Part shown: positions 26,621-34,547 of the stretch, one piece after another
Layout: each line of letters begins with the position of its first letter
Position numbering within the stretch: the first letter of the stretch is position 1
Assembly: GCF_029714305.1 (NCBI RefSeq)
Contig: NZ_CP121647.1
Coordinates: forward strand, 7,460,501 to 7,524,500
Source of the DNA: Bradyrhizobium sp. CB3481
GTDB taxonomy: Bacteria > Pseudomonadota > Alphaproteobacteria > Rhizobiales > Xanthobacteraceae
Direction: 5' to 3'
DNA: 64,000 nucleotides
Notes under the pieces: generated by a model
Told to the model about the DNA's origin: nothing
The model's database searches: none
What the model saw: only the letters and a program-made list of their open reading frames with translations
Made by a program: the position numbers and the translations under genes

Positions 26621-26941
26621 ATGCCTCGAATCGCCACCGATAGCGAAAGCCCGTGCCAGGCCTGCGGCGCCTGCTGCAGCTATTCGCGGAACTGGCCACG
26701 CTTCACCATCGAGGAAGACGCGGCGCTCGACCTGATCCCGGAAAAATTCGTCAACGACAGACTGTCGGGAATGCGCTGCGACGGCGACCGCTGCTCGGCG
26801 CTGTCGGGCAAGATCGGCGAGGCGACGTCATGCCTGATCTACACGATACGGCCGGAAGTGTGCCGCACCTGCATGCCCGGCGATGCCGAATGCGCGATGG
26901 CGAGGAAGCGGCATGGATTGCCGGTGCTGGGTGAGCGGTAG
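26621..26941 (+). CDS. YkgJ-family cysteine cluster protein
   Basis: This 106-aa protein has an N-terminal CQACGACC (residues 12-19) and more cysteines in CDGDRC, CLIY and CRTCMPGDAEC. This is the Zn/Fe-binding cysteine-cluster pattern of the YkgJ/UPF0153 family. The cluster probably holds a metal ion; the reaction is unknown for the family. It is cytoplasmic, as no signal peptide is present. The gene is monocistronic, bounded by palindromic repeats on both sides. Confidence 0.85.
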   Translation: MPRIATDSESPCQACGACCSYSRNWPRFTIEEDAALDLIPEKFVNDRLSGMRCDGDRCSALSGKIGEATSCLIYTIRPEVCRTCMPGDAECAMARKRHGLPVLGER

Positions 26942-26955
26942 CCGGCAATTGATCC

Positions 26956-27074
26956 GTCGTCCCGGCGAAGGCCGGGACCCATACCGCGTGATCTATCGAT
27001 AGAGCAGAATGGCTAACGCCGGCGATAACCAACCAGGGCCGGTGGTTATGTGTCCTCGCCTTCGCGAGGACGAC
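26956..27074. repeat. Palindromic repeat (GTCGTCCCGG family)
   Basis: GTCGTCCCGGCGAAGGCCGGGAC at the left and GTCCTCGCCTTCGCGAGGACGAC at the right are terminal hairpins that also pair with each other, with a GGCCGGTGGTTATG core. Related copies are at 46700-46815, 49578-49701, 52571-52691 and 60097-60214. Confidence 0.85.
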
Positions 27075-27085
27075 CGGCGGAGAGA

Positions 27086-27487
27086 TCAAGCCGTCACCGC
27101 TTCCGCAAAATCGTCGTCGGCCTCATCCTCGATCGGCTTGAAGGTCGAGAGCGGCTTGGTCGAGAGGGTGATCGGCTTGCGGCCGCCGCTGGCGGACGAC
27201 GAGGCGGCACGCGCGGCGGGTTCGCGCGACAGCGCGTAAAGCGTGGAACCGACCCGGCCGCCGAAATGGACCAACTCGCGCTCGGTGCAGCTTGCGGCAA
27301 TCGCGAGCGCCAGCGTGTGGAGATGGCTGCGGCGGTAGCAGAACAGCGCCAGCATGGCGCGGACGTCGGGCGAGACGCTTTCCACCAGCAGCGCAAGACC
27401 GTGCGGATTGGCGCGATACATCTCGCCAAGCAGCTCGTCCCGGACCGGACAGAAATCGTTCTCGAAGGCGTCGCGGCTTGAAAACAT
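27086..27487 (-). CDS. Conserved hypothetical protein (133 aa)
   Basis: The start is ATG 27487 (MFSSRDAFENDFCPVRDELL), preceded by GGGGAGAACCGCA; the longer open frame upstream lacks a ribosome site. The first 90 residues look like a compact helical domain (ALLVESVSPDVRAMLALFCY, then RRSHLHTLALAIAASC) and the last 40 are a low-complexity, charged tail ending in EDEADDDFAEAVTA. I do not recognise a family; no signal peptide or membrane helix. It stands alone between a repeat and the DUF3307 gene, on the same strand as the latter. Confidence 0.75.
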   Translation of the reverse strand: MFSSRDAFENDFCPVRDELLGEMYRANPHGLALLVESVSPDVRAMLALFCYRRSHLHTLALAIAASCTERELVHFGGRVGSTLYALSREPAARAASSSASGGRKPITLSTKPLSTFKPIEDEADDDFAEAVTA

Positions 27488-27677
27488 TGCGGTTCTCCCC
27501 TTTCCGGAAGATGCCGCGTAATTCTCTAATGAAGGGTTAACCACGCCCAGCAGTACTATTCCGGGGAACTTGCCAATAACAACCGAATCGGAAGCAAGGC
27601 GTGCTTTGCCCGGCACGGAAAGCGTGCCGAGCGGGCGCGGAAGGCAAATCGAAACAGCGAAGCCGATGCCGCCAGGC

Positions 27678-28070
27678 TCAATTCGCGGCCATGTAGATGG
27701 CGAGGCCGAAGCCGGTCAGATGGTGCAGCGCCTGATCGACGCCGATCAGGGTCCAGAACCAGGGATGCTCGTTTTCCAGCGTCACGCCGAATCGGGAAGC
27801 GATGATCCCCTTGAGGCGGTCCACCGTTATATGAATGAAGAAATCGATAAAGGCGACGAACCAGAAACGCGGCGAGACGATCAGGATCAACACCAGCGAG
27901 ACCGCAAGATGCACCAGGCAGTGCGCCAGCAGCGGCAACGCCCAGCCGGTCTTTTGATCCTTGCCGATCGCCATCCAGGAAGTCTGCAGCATGAAGTCGG
28001 CGATGACGTGCTTCACCGTAAGGAGCAGCATCCATCCGACCAGCGCACCTACCACGATCGAGGACGACAT
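27678..28070 (-). CDS. DUF3307 membrane protein
   Basis: This 130-aa protein has four hydrophobic helices and the DUF3307 pattern: an N-terminal KHVIADFMLQTSWMA, an internal LLAHCLVHLAVS, FIDFFIHITVDRLKG, and a C-terminal IGVDQALHHLTGF. The repeated His/Asp residues within helices resemble membrane metal- or proton-binding positions. The family is often found near phage-defence or mobile genes in other genomes, but none is visible here. Start ATG 28070 is preferred over an in-frame TTG at 28085. Function unknown. Confidence 0.82.
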   Translation of the reverse strand: MSSSIVVGALVGWMLLLTVKHVIADFMLQTSWMAIGKDQKTGWALPLLAHCLVHLAVSLVLILIVSPRFWFVAFIDFFIHITVDRLKGIIASRFGVTLENEHPWFWTLIGVDQALHHLTGFGLAIYMAAN

Positions 28071-28473
28071 CGAGGGAAACAACAAAGCTGACGCCCTTTG
28101 GCTGGGACTGACGGGGTGGCGAAAAAACCGGGGCCTAGGCTGTCAGCGCAATGTTCTTTTCAAACCCGGACTATTCGAACGTTGCCTTTATTTATGACAT
28201 CTCCTTTACCGGAATGCACCTCTTGGTAGTCTGAAAATCGCACGGTGTGGCGGAACTGCGATACTGCGGCCAGACGTGCAGCCGGCCTTGGCAACCGGTC
28301 TTGGCAGACGTCTTGGGTAAGGTTACCGCCGGACCCGGTTTGCAATCCCATAGGAGGGGGCTATCATTGCCCGGCGGGCAAAATTATCGTTCTTTTCTAG
28401 GCATTTACGAATTCATTCGGACGGCCCGCGGCGCCAGTTCGGCGGGCACGTCCCTTACCTCCGGGTACGAGCC
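28071..28473. other. Intergenic stretch without a supported gene (about 400 bp)
   Basis: The stretch is AT-richer than its neighbours (for example GCCTTTATTTATGACATCTC and GCAAAATTATCGTTCTTTTC) and lies between two divergent genes, so it likely holds both promoters. GGCCAGACGTGCAGCCGGCC and GGTCTTGGCAGACGTCTTGG give weak local symmetry. No tRNA-like fold or convincing small ORF was seen. Confidence 0.5.
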
Positions 28474-29862
28474 ATGAGTGCTGAGGCCCCAACGCCGCAT
28501 CCGAAAATGCCGCGTCGCCGCGTTCGGACCGTCAAGAGCAACCGCGCCCAGATCCTGCTGTTTTCCATCCTGACACTGGTCCTGACCGCTGCCGTGGTGT
28601 GGGGCGGCCGGGCCTTGCTGCGCAATTCCGAGACGCTGGTGTTTGCGGTCGGCGAGGCCAATGGCCCCGAGGCGCGTTTCGCCGCGCGGCTGGCGAGTGT
28701 GCTGAAAAATAATTCCTCCCGGCTGCGGCTCAAGATCGTGGCCAATGGTGACAATGCAAGGGCATTGTCGCAATTCGACCGCAAGGAAGCCAACCTTGCG
28801 ATCCTGCGCACCGACGCCCGCATCCCGCCCCGCGCCCGGTCGATTGCGATCCTCGAGCATGACCTGCTTCTCCTGGTCAGCCCGACCGGCAAGAAGATCA
28901 AATCGATCGCCGAGCTGAAGAAAAAGAAGATCGCTGTCGTCGCCGACGGCGACAGCGGTGCCGTGCTGGTGCGCAACCTTCTCGAACTGTCGGACAACCC
29001 GGACGCCACCACGCGGGTCCAGCCGGCGCCGCCGAACCAGAGCTTCGACCAGTTGTTCGCCGCAGGCTTTACCGCCGTGATCAAGATCGCGCATGCCTCG
29101 CAGATCGTAAAGGACAAGAGCTACGAGCAATATGCCAGGCGCGGCGGCTTCACGCTGAACGCGATCGAATCGGCAAAGGCGATCGCCAGAAAATACCCGG
29201 CGATCTCGGAGGAAACGGTGGCGACCGGCATGCTGTCCGCCTCCCCTGCCGTGCCCGCCGAAGACGTCGATACGATCGGGCTTGAATGGCTGCTGGTCGC
29301 CCAATCCAAGCTTCCGACCGCGACCGTCAGCGACCTCGCGCGGATCATCTACGAGAACAAGGCCGAACTCGCGCTGCCCGACGGCTTTGCCTCCAAGATC
29401 GAGCCGGCGGCGACCGACAAGGACGCCTTCATCGTCGCCCATCCCGGCGCCGCCGAATACATCAACGACGAAATCAAGTCGTTCGTCGAGCGCTACAGCG
29501 ATTTGATGTATGTCGCGCTGGCGGCGCTCAGTATCATCGGCACGATGTTTGCCGCCATCTACGCCAAGGTCACGCGGGTCGCGCCGGAAAAAGCCAGCCA
29601 GCTCGCTACCGCGATTCTCGATATCGGCGAGCGCATGGAATTTGCCAACTCCCTCGATGCCCTCGACGAGCTGCAGGACGAGCTGGAAGGCGTCCTGCGC
29701 GGCGTGGTGATCGGGTTGCGCGACGGCACCATCAGTAGCGACGGGCTCGACACTTTCAAGCTCGGCTATGAATTCGTCCGCGACGAGATCACCTTGCGCC
29801 GCGAGCATCTCAAGCGCCACGCTGCGCAGGACGACAAGGTCGTGATCGTCAAGAGCGCGTAA
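28474..29862 (+). CDS. Membrane-anchored TAXI-family (TRAP-associated) solute-binding protein with cytoplasmic tail
   Basis: This 462-aa protein has a cytoplasmic basic N-terminus, one transmembrane helix (about residues 27-48, ILLFSILTLVLTAAVVW) and a periplasmic TAXI/NMT1-like binding domain (about 55-335; FAVGEANGPEARFAARLASV and KKIAVVADGDSGAVLVRNLL). A second helix follows (about 344-365, LMYVALAALSIIGTMFAAIY), then a roughly 95-residue cytoplasmic tail rich in charged helix (NSLDALDELQDELEGVLRG). Ordinary TAXI proteins are exported and have no second helix or tail. No TRAP permease gene is adjacent, so it may sense a ligand and signal inward rather than feed a transporter. That is inference. 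The gene is monocistronic. Confidence 0.85.
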   Translation: MSAEAPTPHPKMPRRRVRTVKSNRAQILLFSILTLVLTAAVVWGGRALLRNSETLVFAVGEANGPEARFAARLASVLKNNSSRLRLKIVANGDNARALSQFDRKEANLAILRTDARIPPRARSIAILEHDLLLLVSPTGKKIKSIAELKKKKIAVVADGDSGAVLVRNLLELSDNPDATTRVQPAPPNQSFDQLFAAGFTAVIKIAHASQIVKDKSYEQYARRGGFTLNAIESAKAIARKYPAISEETVATGMLSASPAVPAEDVDTIGLEWLLVAQSKLPTATVSDLARIIYENKAELALPDGFASKIEPAATDKDAFIVAHPGAAEYINDEIKSFVERYSDLMYVALAALSIIGTMFAAIYAKVTRVAPEKASQLATAILDIGERMEFANSLDALDELQDELEGVLRGVVIGLRDGTISSDGLDTFKLGYEFVRDEITLRREHLKRHAAQDDKVVIVKSA

Positions 29863-29878
29863 GCGCCAGATCGAGGGT

Positions 29879-29999
29879 CGGCAGAGCGACCTGTCCGCCG
29901 CAGCTCGAAGAGCGAAGGCGGAAGCGTGGCACTATCATCCGCTCGCACGCATAGCGATGGCGGGCACGTCGCCAGCGCTCGTTCGCCCACCCTTACGCA
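29879..29999. repeat. Degenerate repeat sequence
   Basis: Contains GACCTGTCCGCCGCAGCTCG next to AGAGCGAAGGCGGAAGC and a GATGGCGGGCACGTCGCCAG / GCGCTCGTTCGCCCACCCTTACG part, decayed relatives of the GTGGGCAC repeat at 62768-62856 and 31921-32006. The rest of the gap up to 30170 holds no gene. Confidence 0.55.
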
Positions 30000-30170
30000 T
30001 GTGCGGGATCGGCCAGCGGGCGATTAAACCTAATTGGCAAGCTTAATCGGCGCTTTTCATCGCGGCGCGCCATGGCTGCGCTATCGTCATCCCGACCTTC
30101 TGAAATTTATCGACGATTGAACGGGGATCGCTCGGCCAGGGAAGGCGGTAATTCGAAAGGAATGCGCAAG

Positions 30171-30398
30171 ATGACAAAGGCCTCCACTCCGACCAAGGCC
30201 GACCTGCACAGGATGCTGGCCGAGGCAGTCCGCAATACGCAGCCTCAACCGGCTAACCCGCTACCTCAGCCTGCTCGCAATGATCAGCCCACCCCCAAGC
30301 GCGCAAGCCCGCCTCGCAACACGCGCTCCACAAAGAAACGCACGGTCAAAGCCAAGCGCATTCGAGCATCCGTTAGCGGTAAGCTGAAACCTCGATAA
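30171..30398 (+). CDS. Small basic protein of unknown function (75 aa)
   Basis: The start is ATG 30171 with AAAGGAA eight bases upstream (an ATG at 30162 overlaps that site). The protein begins MTKASTPTKADLHRMLAEAV, continues with a proline-rich stretch (QPQPANPLPQPARNDQPTPK) and ends in a very basic tail (RSTKKRTVKAKRIRASVSGK). The basic, disordered end suggests nucleic-acid binding, but no known family is recognised. It lies 316 bp upstream of a CarD-like regulator on the same strand. Confidence 0.6.
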   Translation: MTKASTPTKADLHRMLAEAVRNTQPQPANPLPQPARNDQPTPKRASPPRNTRSTKKRTVKAKRIRASVSGKLKPR

Positions 30399-30714
30399 TG
30401 CGGATGACGAAGCCGTCCAAAAAGAATCGCGGCGAGGCTCGAGACTCCGTCTCGTCATAGCCGCGCGATCGAACAGCTCGGTCGCCTGTGGGTAAAACCC
30501 GGTTTCCGTCCGGAACAAGTTGCCGATAAGCCACATGGCTCGATGGGAATCCGACGCGTGTCATCATTGTCGTGGCGATGTCAGCTTCTCCGTTTTAATG
30601 AGGATGCGATAGCAAAGACGGCGCGAAGCGCGCCGCAGCGACTGGAACGTTCAAGTAATTTGCCGCGTGATTGGCGATCAGTCGGAGCAACACCCGAAGG
30701 AGTCGAACCGCGAC
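30399..30714. other. Intergenic stretch before the CarD-like gene (316 bp)
   Basis: No supported gene. A short minus-strand frame (about 30373-30567) exists but lacks a ribosome site. The GGCGCGAAGCGCGCC inverted repeat (30621-30635) is a small hairpin. The promoter of the CarD-like gene probably lies in the last 150 bp. Confidence 0.5.
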
Positions 30715-31314
30715 ATGAGCTTGGACGGCCAAACAGCGAAATCCGATCGTTTCCCTGAGACATCGGACACGACCTCGGCGCCATCAGATGCGCATGGAAA
30801 CCGAAACCTTCCATTGCAATTCAAGCCAACGGAATTCGTCGTCTATCCGGCGCACGGTGCAGGACAGATCCTCTCGATTGAAAAGCAGACCGTTGCCGGA
30901 GCGAGCCTGGAATTCTTCGTGATCTATTTCACGAAAAGCAAAATGACCGTCCGCGTTCCGATCCGGAAAGCTGCGACCGCCGGAATGCGCAAGTTATCGG
31001 ATCTTGCTACGGTCCGGGAAGCGAAGCGGGTTTTGAGCGAATCTCCCCGGAAAGGCCGTGGCAACTGGTCCCGGCTTGCACAAGAATACGAAAGCAAGAT
31101 CAACTCGGGAGATATTGTCGCGGTCGCGGAAGTCGCTCGCGATCTCTTCCGACCGGGCGAATCCGAGCAGAGTTTCAGCGAACGGCAGTTGTACGTTTCC
31201 GCGCTGAACCGCCTCTGCGGAGAAATCGCGCTGGTGGGCGGAGTCTCCGAGGAACAGACGATCAAAGAGCTCGAGGGCCTGATGAAGACCGGCACGGTCA
31301 AGCGTAGCGCGTGA
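30715..31314 (+). CDS. CarD/CdnL-like transcriptional regulator
   Basis: This 199-aa protein starts at ATG 30715, with GAAGGAG upstream. After a polar N-terminal extension of about 35 residues comes the CarD RNA-polymerase-interaction domain (FKPTEFVVYPAHGAGQILSI, then FFVIYFTKSKMTVRVPIRKA, residues 37-100). A helical C-terminal domain (RQLYVSALNRLCGEIALVGG) follows. CarD/CdnL proteins bind the RNA polymerase beta lobe and stabilise open promoter complexes. The N-terminal extension and a C-terminal domain ending in KELEGLMKTG are unlike the short house-keeping CdnL, so this may be a second, specialised copy; the main gene would be elsewhere. Confidence 0.85.
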   Translation: MSLDGQTAKSDRFPETSDTTSAPSDAHGNRNLPLQFKPTEFVVYPAHGAGQILSIEKQTVAGASLEFFVIYFTKSKMTVRVPIRKAATAGMRKLSDLATVREAKRVLSESPRKGRGNWSRLAQEYESKINSGDIVAVAEVARDLFRPGESEQSFSERQLYVSALNRLCGEIALVGGVSEEQTIKELEGLMKTGTVKRSA

Positions 31315-31335
31315 CCTTCAGCGGGTGATCCGCCG

Positions 31336-31590
31336 CTAATCCACGAACTCGACTCGTGCTGAAGAAGTCTCCTCAATCGAAGGCACGATCGAAGGCGAAT
31401 CGGGCTCGTCGAGCTCGCTAAGGCGCGCCATCAGTCTCGCCAGATTTGGTGGGACTGGAGGAATATCCCTTAATGCAACCCGCAAGCGGTCGCCGATCTC
31501 GGCGCAAATTGCGCGAGAGTGCTCCTCACTGATCTGGATTGCTGCAGGATCTCTTGCCACAATCTTTTTCCGGGGCTCATTGGATGACAT
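31336..31590 (-). CDS. Small hypothetical protein (84 aa)
   Basis: ATG 31590 begins MSSNEPRKKIVARDPAAIQI; the protein is acidic towards its C-terminus (ELDEPDSPSIVPSIEETSSA) and contains one amphipathic helix (SRAICAEIGDRLRVALRDIP). No membrane helix or known motif. It is convergent with the CarD-like gene, 21 bp apart. I do not recognise a family; a short regulator or adaptor is possible. Confidence 0.55.
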   Translation of the reverse strand: MSSNEPRKKIVARDPAAIQISEEHSRAICAEIGDRLRVALRDIPPVPPNLARLMARLSELDEPDSPSIVPSIEETSSARVEFVD

Positions 31591-31920
31591 GTTCAAAATG
31601 TCGCCGAGCTATCGGCGTGCGTAGGCCTGCAACACGAGCAGCATGGCCGGCAATGTCAGGACCGCCGATAAACCAGTTCACAGGCTAACAGTAAGTTGTT
31701 TAGCCCCAGTTAGAGAAGGTGGTTATCAGCGCGTTTAGGACGGGTATCGCGCATTGAAGCCTACCTGAGCGAGGAAGGTAAGAAAGCGAGACGGGTGGCC
31801 ATTCAAGTAAGCCAGCGGCGGACTTCCTCCATAGCGTCTCAATTCCGAATCCAACGCCATGTCGGCCCCGACCAGATGGAGCCATCTGCTCCAGAGTCTA
31901 ACGGCTCGATTCCCAAAGCT

Positions 31921-32006
31921 AGCGTAGGATGGGAGAAGCGAAGTCAACCCGACAGACTGGATAGATGGTGGGCACGTCACTAGCGCTCCTTTGCCCACCC
32001 TTACGT
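31921..32006. repeat. Palindromic repeat (GTGGGCAC family, decayed)
   Basis: AGCGTAGGATGGGAGAAGCG and GATGGTGGGCACGTCACTAG / CGCTCCTTTGCCCACCCTTACG match the layout of the intact copy at 62768-62856. The rest of 31591-32052 holds no supported gene. A minus-strand open frame (31735 up into 32053) is the read-through tail of the broken maoC. Confidence 0.65.
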
Positions 32007-32052
32007 CTAGCCGGCGCACACTCGATCCGCTCATGGTATGTGATGCGCGACG

Positions 32053-32319
32053 CGGGCGCACAGGGATGGGCAATCTGAGTTCATCCCAACCGGGCCCAGC
32101 AATGACGCGAAGCGACAAGGATATGAGTATCGCGAAGGTGTGGGCGCCCGAGGCCGTCAACCCTGCGAAGACCGACCGCGCGGCGGCTTCCTCGTCTATG
32201 TGGAAGGGCTGGGGATCATACTTCTTGGCAAACTCGATGATCTCCTCACTGGAGACGAGATAGGGGCCAACCGTACGCGGTTGGCCGATCTCGGCCTCGT
32301 CGAAGTACAGACTGGTCAT
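32053..32319 (-). pseudogene. MaoC-family dehydratase, truncated
   Basis: ATG 32319 opens a normal MaoC-like N-terminus: LYFDEAEIGQPRTVGPYLVS, the hydratase motif YDPQPFHIDEEAAARSVFAG (Asp and His positions present), GLTASGAHT, then GWDELRLPIPVRP. Intact relatives continue for about 60 more residues with the second half of the hotdog sheet. Here homology stops after residue 89, and the frame continues into repeat-derived sequence (the GTGGGCAC element) to a stop at 31735. The gene was probably cut when the repeat or a larger piece inserted or recombined. A product, if made, would lack half of the fold. Confidence 0.7.
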
Positions 32320-32383
32320 CAATGTGCTCGCAATGCTCACCGGGACTGACCTGTGATGAGTGTATCGGTTCCAAGGCGCGGTG

Positions 32384-33658
32384 TCAGCGGCCCGCTTCGG
32401 ACCGGATGCAAAGCGGCGGACCATCTGTGGGGTTTGCGTAGTTCAGCAAGACTTGGCGCGCCGAAGAAGGCGGGCTACGCACCAAGCTAAAATCACCGTG
32501 CGCCAGAGCATGATCGTGAGGGTACTGCCGCTTGGGCTTGATCCTCATCGCGTTCAGGAGAATCCCGGCGACGATCATCATTAGTATCCCACCGAGACTG
32601 AGTGCGATCTGCATCGGAAGCCCATCCGAGATGCCGAGCAGCGCTACGCGGCTAGCGAGCACCAGCAGAACGCCGAGGCAATAGATTGGCAGCGAGTTTT
32701 CCCCACAGCCCACCGCGCCGCGAATCAAAGGCGCCATTAGCTTTGGCCAAGTGTGAGGCACAAACCTTAGCGCCAAGATCGCAAGAGCAAGGAAGTGCAG
32801 CACGCGCAATGGACTGAGATTCGATTTGTCCACCGGAACCAGCAAATTCGTCAGAGCCTGCGGGACCGCAGGTTCCAGCGACTTGATGCCCGAACTCAAT
32901 GCGATGATGAGGCTGAAAGCCAGATAGAGAACGGCAAGCACCAGCGCCGTGCGCGAAGTCACCCATGGCCGCAGCCTCTTCCCCTCGATGACCCACCAGC
33001 CGCCCAATACGATCAGAAATTGCCAGGCGAATGGATTGAAGTACCAGACATTGTTGGGCCAGGCGGCGATGGTCCACCCAAAGACGTGCACGAGCGCATA
33101 AAGCAGCAGCGAGGCGCCGAGTGTCACGTTCGGCGCGCGCAGCAGCAGCCACAGCAGCGGCGCGAACAAAACGTGATAAACCACGAACACCGGCAGGATG
33201 TCCGTGTTAACCGGACGGTATTGCAGGACCGCAGCATGCGCGAGCGCCGCGCCCGGATGTTCCAACAGGACACGCGTGTTAGTATCGTCGGCAAGATGAT
33301 CGCGGCCTGCGAGGTAAACCATGATGGCGCAAGCGAGCGCGAGCAGGAGAAATGCGGTATAGATGTCCCATCCTCGCCGCAGCGAACGCCTGATCACACC
33401 GCGCCAACCCTCGCAACGACGTGCCCTGTCGTAAGCCAGCGCGCAGGTCACACCCGAGATGAACATGAATACTTCGGCGGCATCGCTGAAGCCGTAGTTC
33501 CGTAGCGTCAACCAGCTTCCGATGTTGTTGGGGACGTGATCAAGAAATATCCACCATAGCGCGATACCACGGCAGACATCGATGCGCGGGTCGCGACCGA
33601 ACACCTCCGGTGGCAGTTCGTCGATCAGTGCCTTCGAGGTGTAGATTCCACCATGCAT
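32384..33658 (-). CDS. opgC: OpgC-family membrane acyltransferase (periplasmic glucan succinylation)
   Basis: This 424-aa multi-pass membrane protein of the OpgC domain type has an N-terminal RDPRIDVCRGIALWWIFLDH motif with the conserved Arg/Asp/His pattern, FSDAAEVFMFISGVTCALAY, then about ten hydrophobic helices. OpgC proteins transfer succinyl groups to osmoregulated periplasmic glucans. No glucan synthase genes are adjacent, so the gene is an isolated modifier. Its C-terminal 35 residues (SPPSSARQVLLNYANPTDGP and on) are hydrophilic and may be cytoplasmic. A general acyltransferase of this fold acting on another polysaccharide cannot be excluded. Confidence 0.85.
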   Translation of the reverse strand: MHGGIYTSKALIDELPPEVFGRDPRIDVCRGIALWWIFLDHVPNNIGSWLTLRNYGFSDAAEVFMFISGVTCALAYDRARRCEGWRGVIRRSLRRGWDIYTAFLLLALACAIMVYLAGRDHLADDTNTRVLLEHPGAALAHAAVLQYRPVNTDILPVFVVYHVLFAPLLWLLLRAPNVTLGASLLLYALVHVFGWTIAAWPNNVWYFNPFAWQFLIVLGGWWVIEGKRLRPWVTSRTALVLAVLYLAFSLIIALSSGIKSLEPAVPQALTNLLVPVDKSNLSPLRVLHFLALAILALRFVPHTWPKLMAPLIRGAVGCGENSLPIYCLGVLLVLASRVALLGISDGLPMQIALSLGGILMMIVAGILLNAMRIKPKRQYPHDHALAHGDFSLVRSPPSSARQVLLNYANPTDGPPLCIRSEAGR

Positions 33659-33744
33659 ATGGTTGCCCCGTCCGGCCTGCGAGCGCGCGCTCGGCCGGAA
33701 GCCGGCCGATCAGTCACGCGTGGGGAATGCCTTTGCCTTTCAAG

Positions 33745-33993
33745 TTACCCGTGATGCTCCAGGGGTGTGACGATACCGAGCACCTCGTCGACCGAGCCGA
33801 TGCCGACACCAGATGGCTGGGACTTCTTTGCGGTGTCGTCACCCGCGCCGTGGTCCCGATCGTCAAGACCGCCGGCATCCCAATTTGCTGCCGCGGTTTC
33901 ATCGTTCGCACCCGAGAGCAGAAGCTGTTTCCGCATTTCGGCAAGGCGGGCACGGCAATATTCGCGGTAAAGCAGGTCGAGTATCGTGGACAT
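33745..33993 (-). CDS. Small hypothetical protein (82 aa)
   Basis: ATG 33993 gives MSTILDLLYREYCRARLAEM, a strongly amphipathic N-terminal helix, followed by RKQLLLSGANDETAAANWDA and a Gly/Asp-rich tail. The N-terminus looks like a small conserved rhizobial protein I recognise by pattern but not by function. It lies 86 bp upstream of opgC on the same strand and could share its transcript. Confidence 0.6.
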   Translation of the reverse strand: MSTILDLLYREYCRARLAEMRKQLLLSGANDETAAANWDAGGLDDRDHGAGDDTAKKSQPSGVGIGSVDEVLGIVTPLEHHG

Positions 33994-34547
33994 GATCGAA
34001 CCCTCGCTTGATTACCACTTCCCAGGCGATCGTCTTCCACCAATTCGCCCGCGGCACACAATGAACTGCGCGCGGGAATTTGTTGCTGACGATTTCGGTC
34101 TGATACCGAACTTACGGCACGACGTCGGTATCAGAGGACCAAACATCCAAGTGCTGCAGGCAGATCGCTCCGCGGATCGTTGATTCCGGTCGACTGCGAT
34201 CAACGAGTAAAGCTGGAGCCTACAGTTGTGCCGTCGGACCAGCGAGTCTTCAAAACGAGTGTGATGATGACAACTAGAAATCGGTTCATCATGGCGATCT
34301 CGTCTTAAAAGAGATTTTTGCACCATCACTTTCGTAATGACATTAGCTTGATTGTTTTGCCGCGGCGTGAGCCAGTTCACATGCGGCCTCGATCATACTG
34401 AGTGAGACTAACAGGCGGACGCTGTCGTTTCTTGGACTTCTGCGCACCACAAAACAGAAGCGCGGTGCGCGAATTGCAAATTAAGGATACCGACGACAAC
34501 TTGTCAGGGTACTTTGGCCGAACGCTTATCAATGCTGGGAGACTCGC
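33994..34547. other. Gene-free stretch with an 11-bp inverted repeat
   Basis: This is 554 bp between divergent genes. The segment 34240-34350 is AT-rich (TTCATCATGGCGATCTCGTC and AATGACATTAGCTTGATTGT). No supported ORF. The one clear structure is the perfect inverted repeat at 34099-34135, listed separately. Confidence 0.5.
34099..34135. repeat. Perfect 11-bp inverted repeat
   Basis: TCTGATACCGA (34099-34109) and TCGGTATCAGA (34125-34135) are exact reverse complements around a 15-nt loop. No T-run follows on either strand, so a terminator is unlikely. It lies 105 bp upstream of the small minus-strand gene and 413 bp upstream of the AraC regulator. Confidence 0.75.

Noticed and set aside
28405..29820. 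Minus-strand open frame of 471 codons opposite the TAXI gene
   Set aside because: Shadow frame; no motif, no ribosome site, and it runs past both ends of the real gene.
30373..30567. Small minus-strand ORF before the CarD-like gene
   Set aside because: No ribosome site, no recognisable domain, and it overlaps the 3' end of the small basic protein gene.
31735..32052. C-terminal part of the MaoC reading frame as a novel domain
   Set aside because: It is translated repeat and intergenic sequence following the break in maoC; no protein-like pattern.
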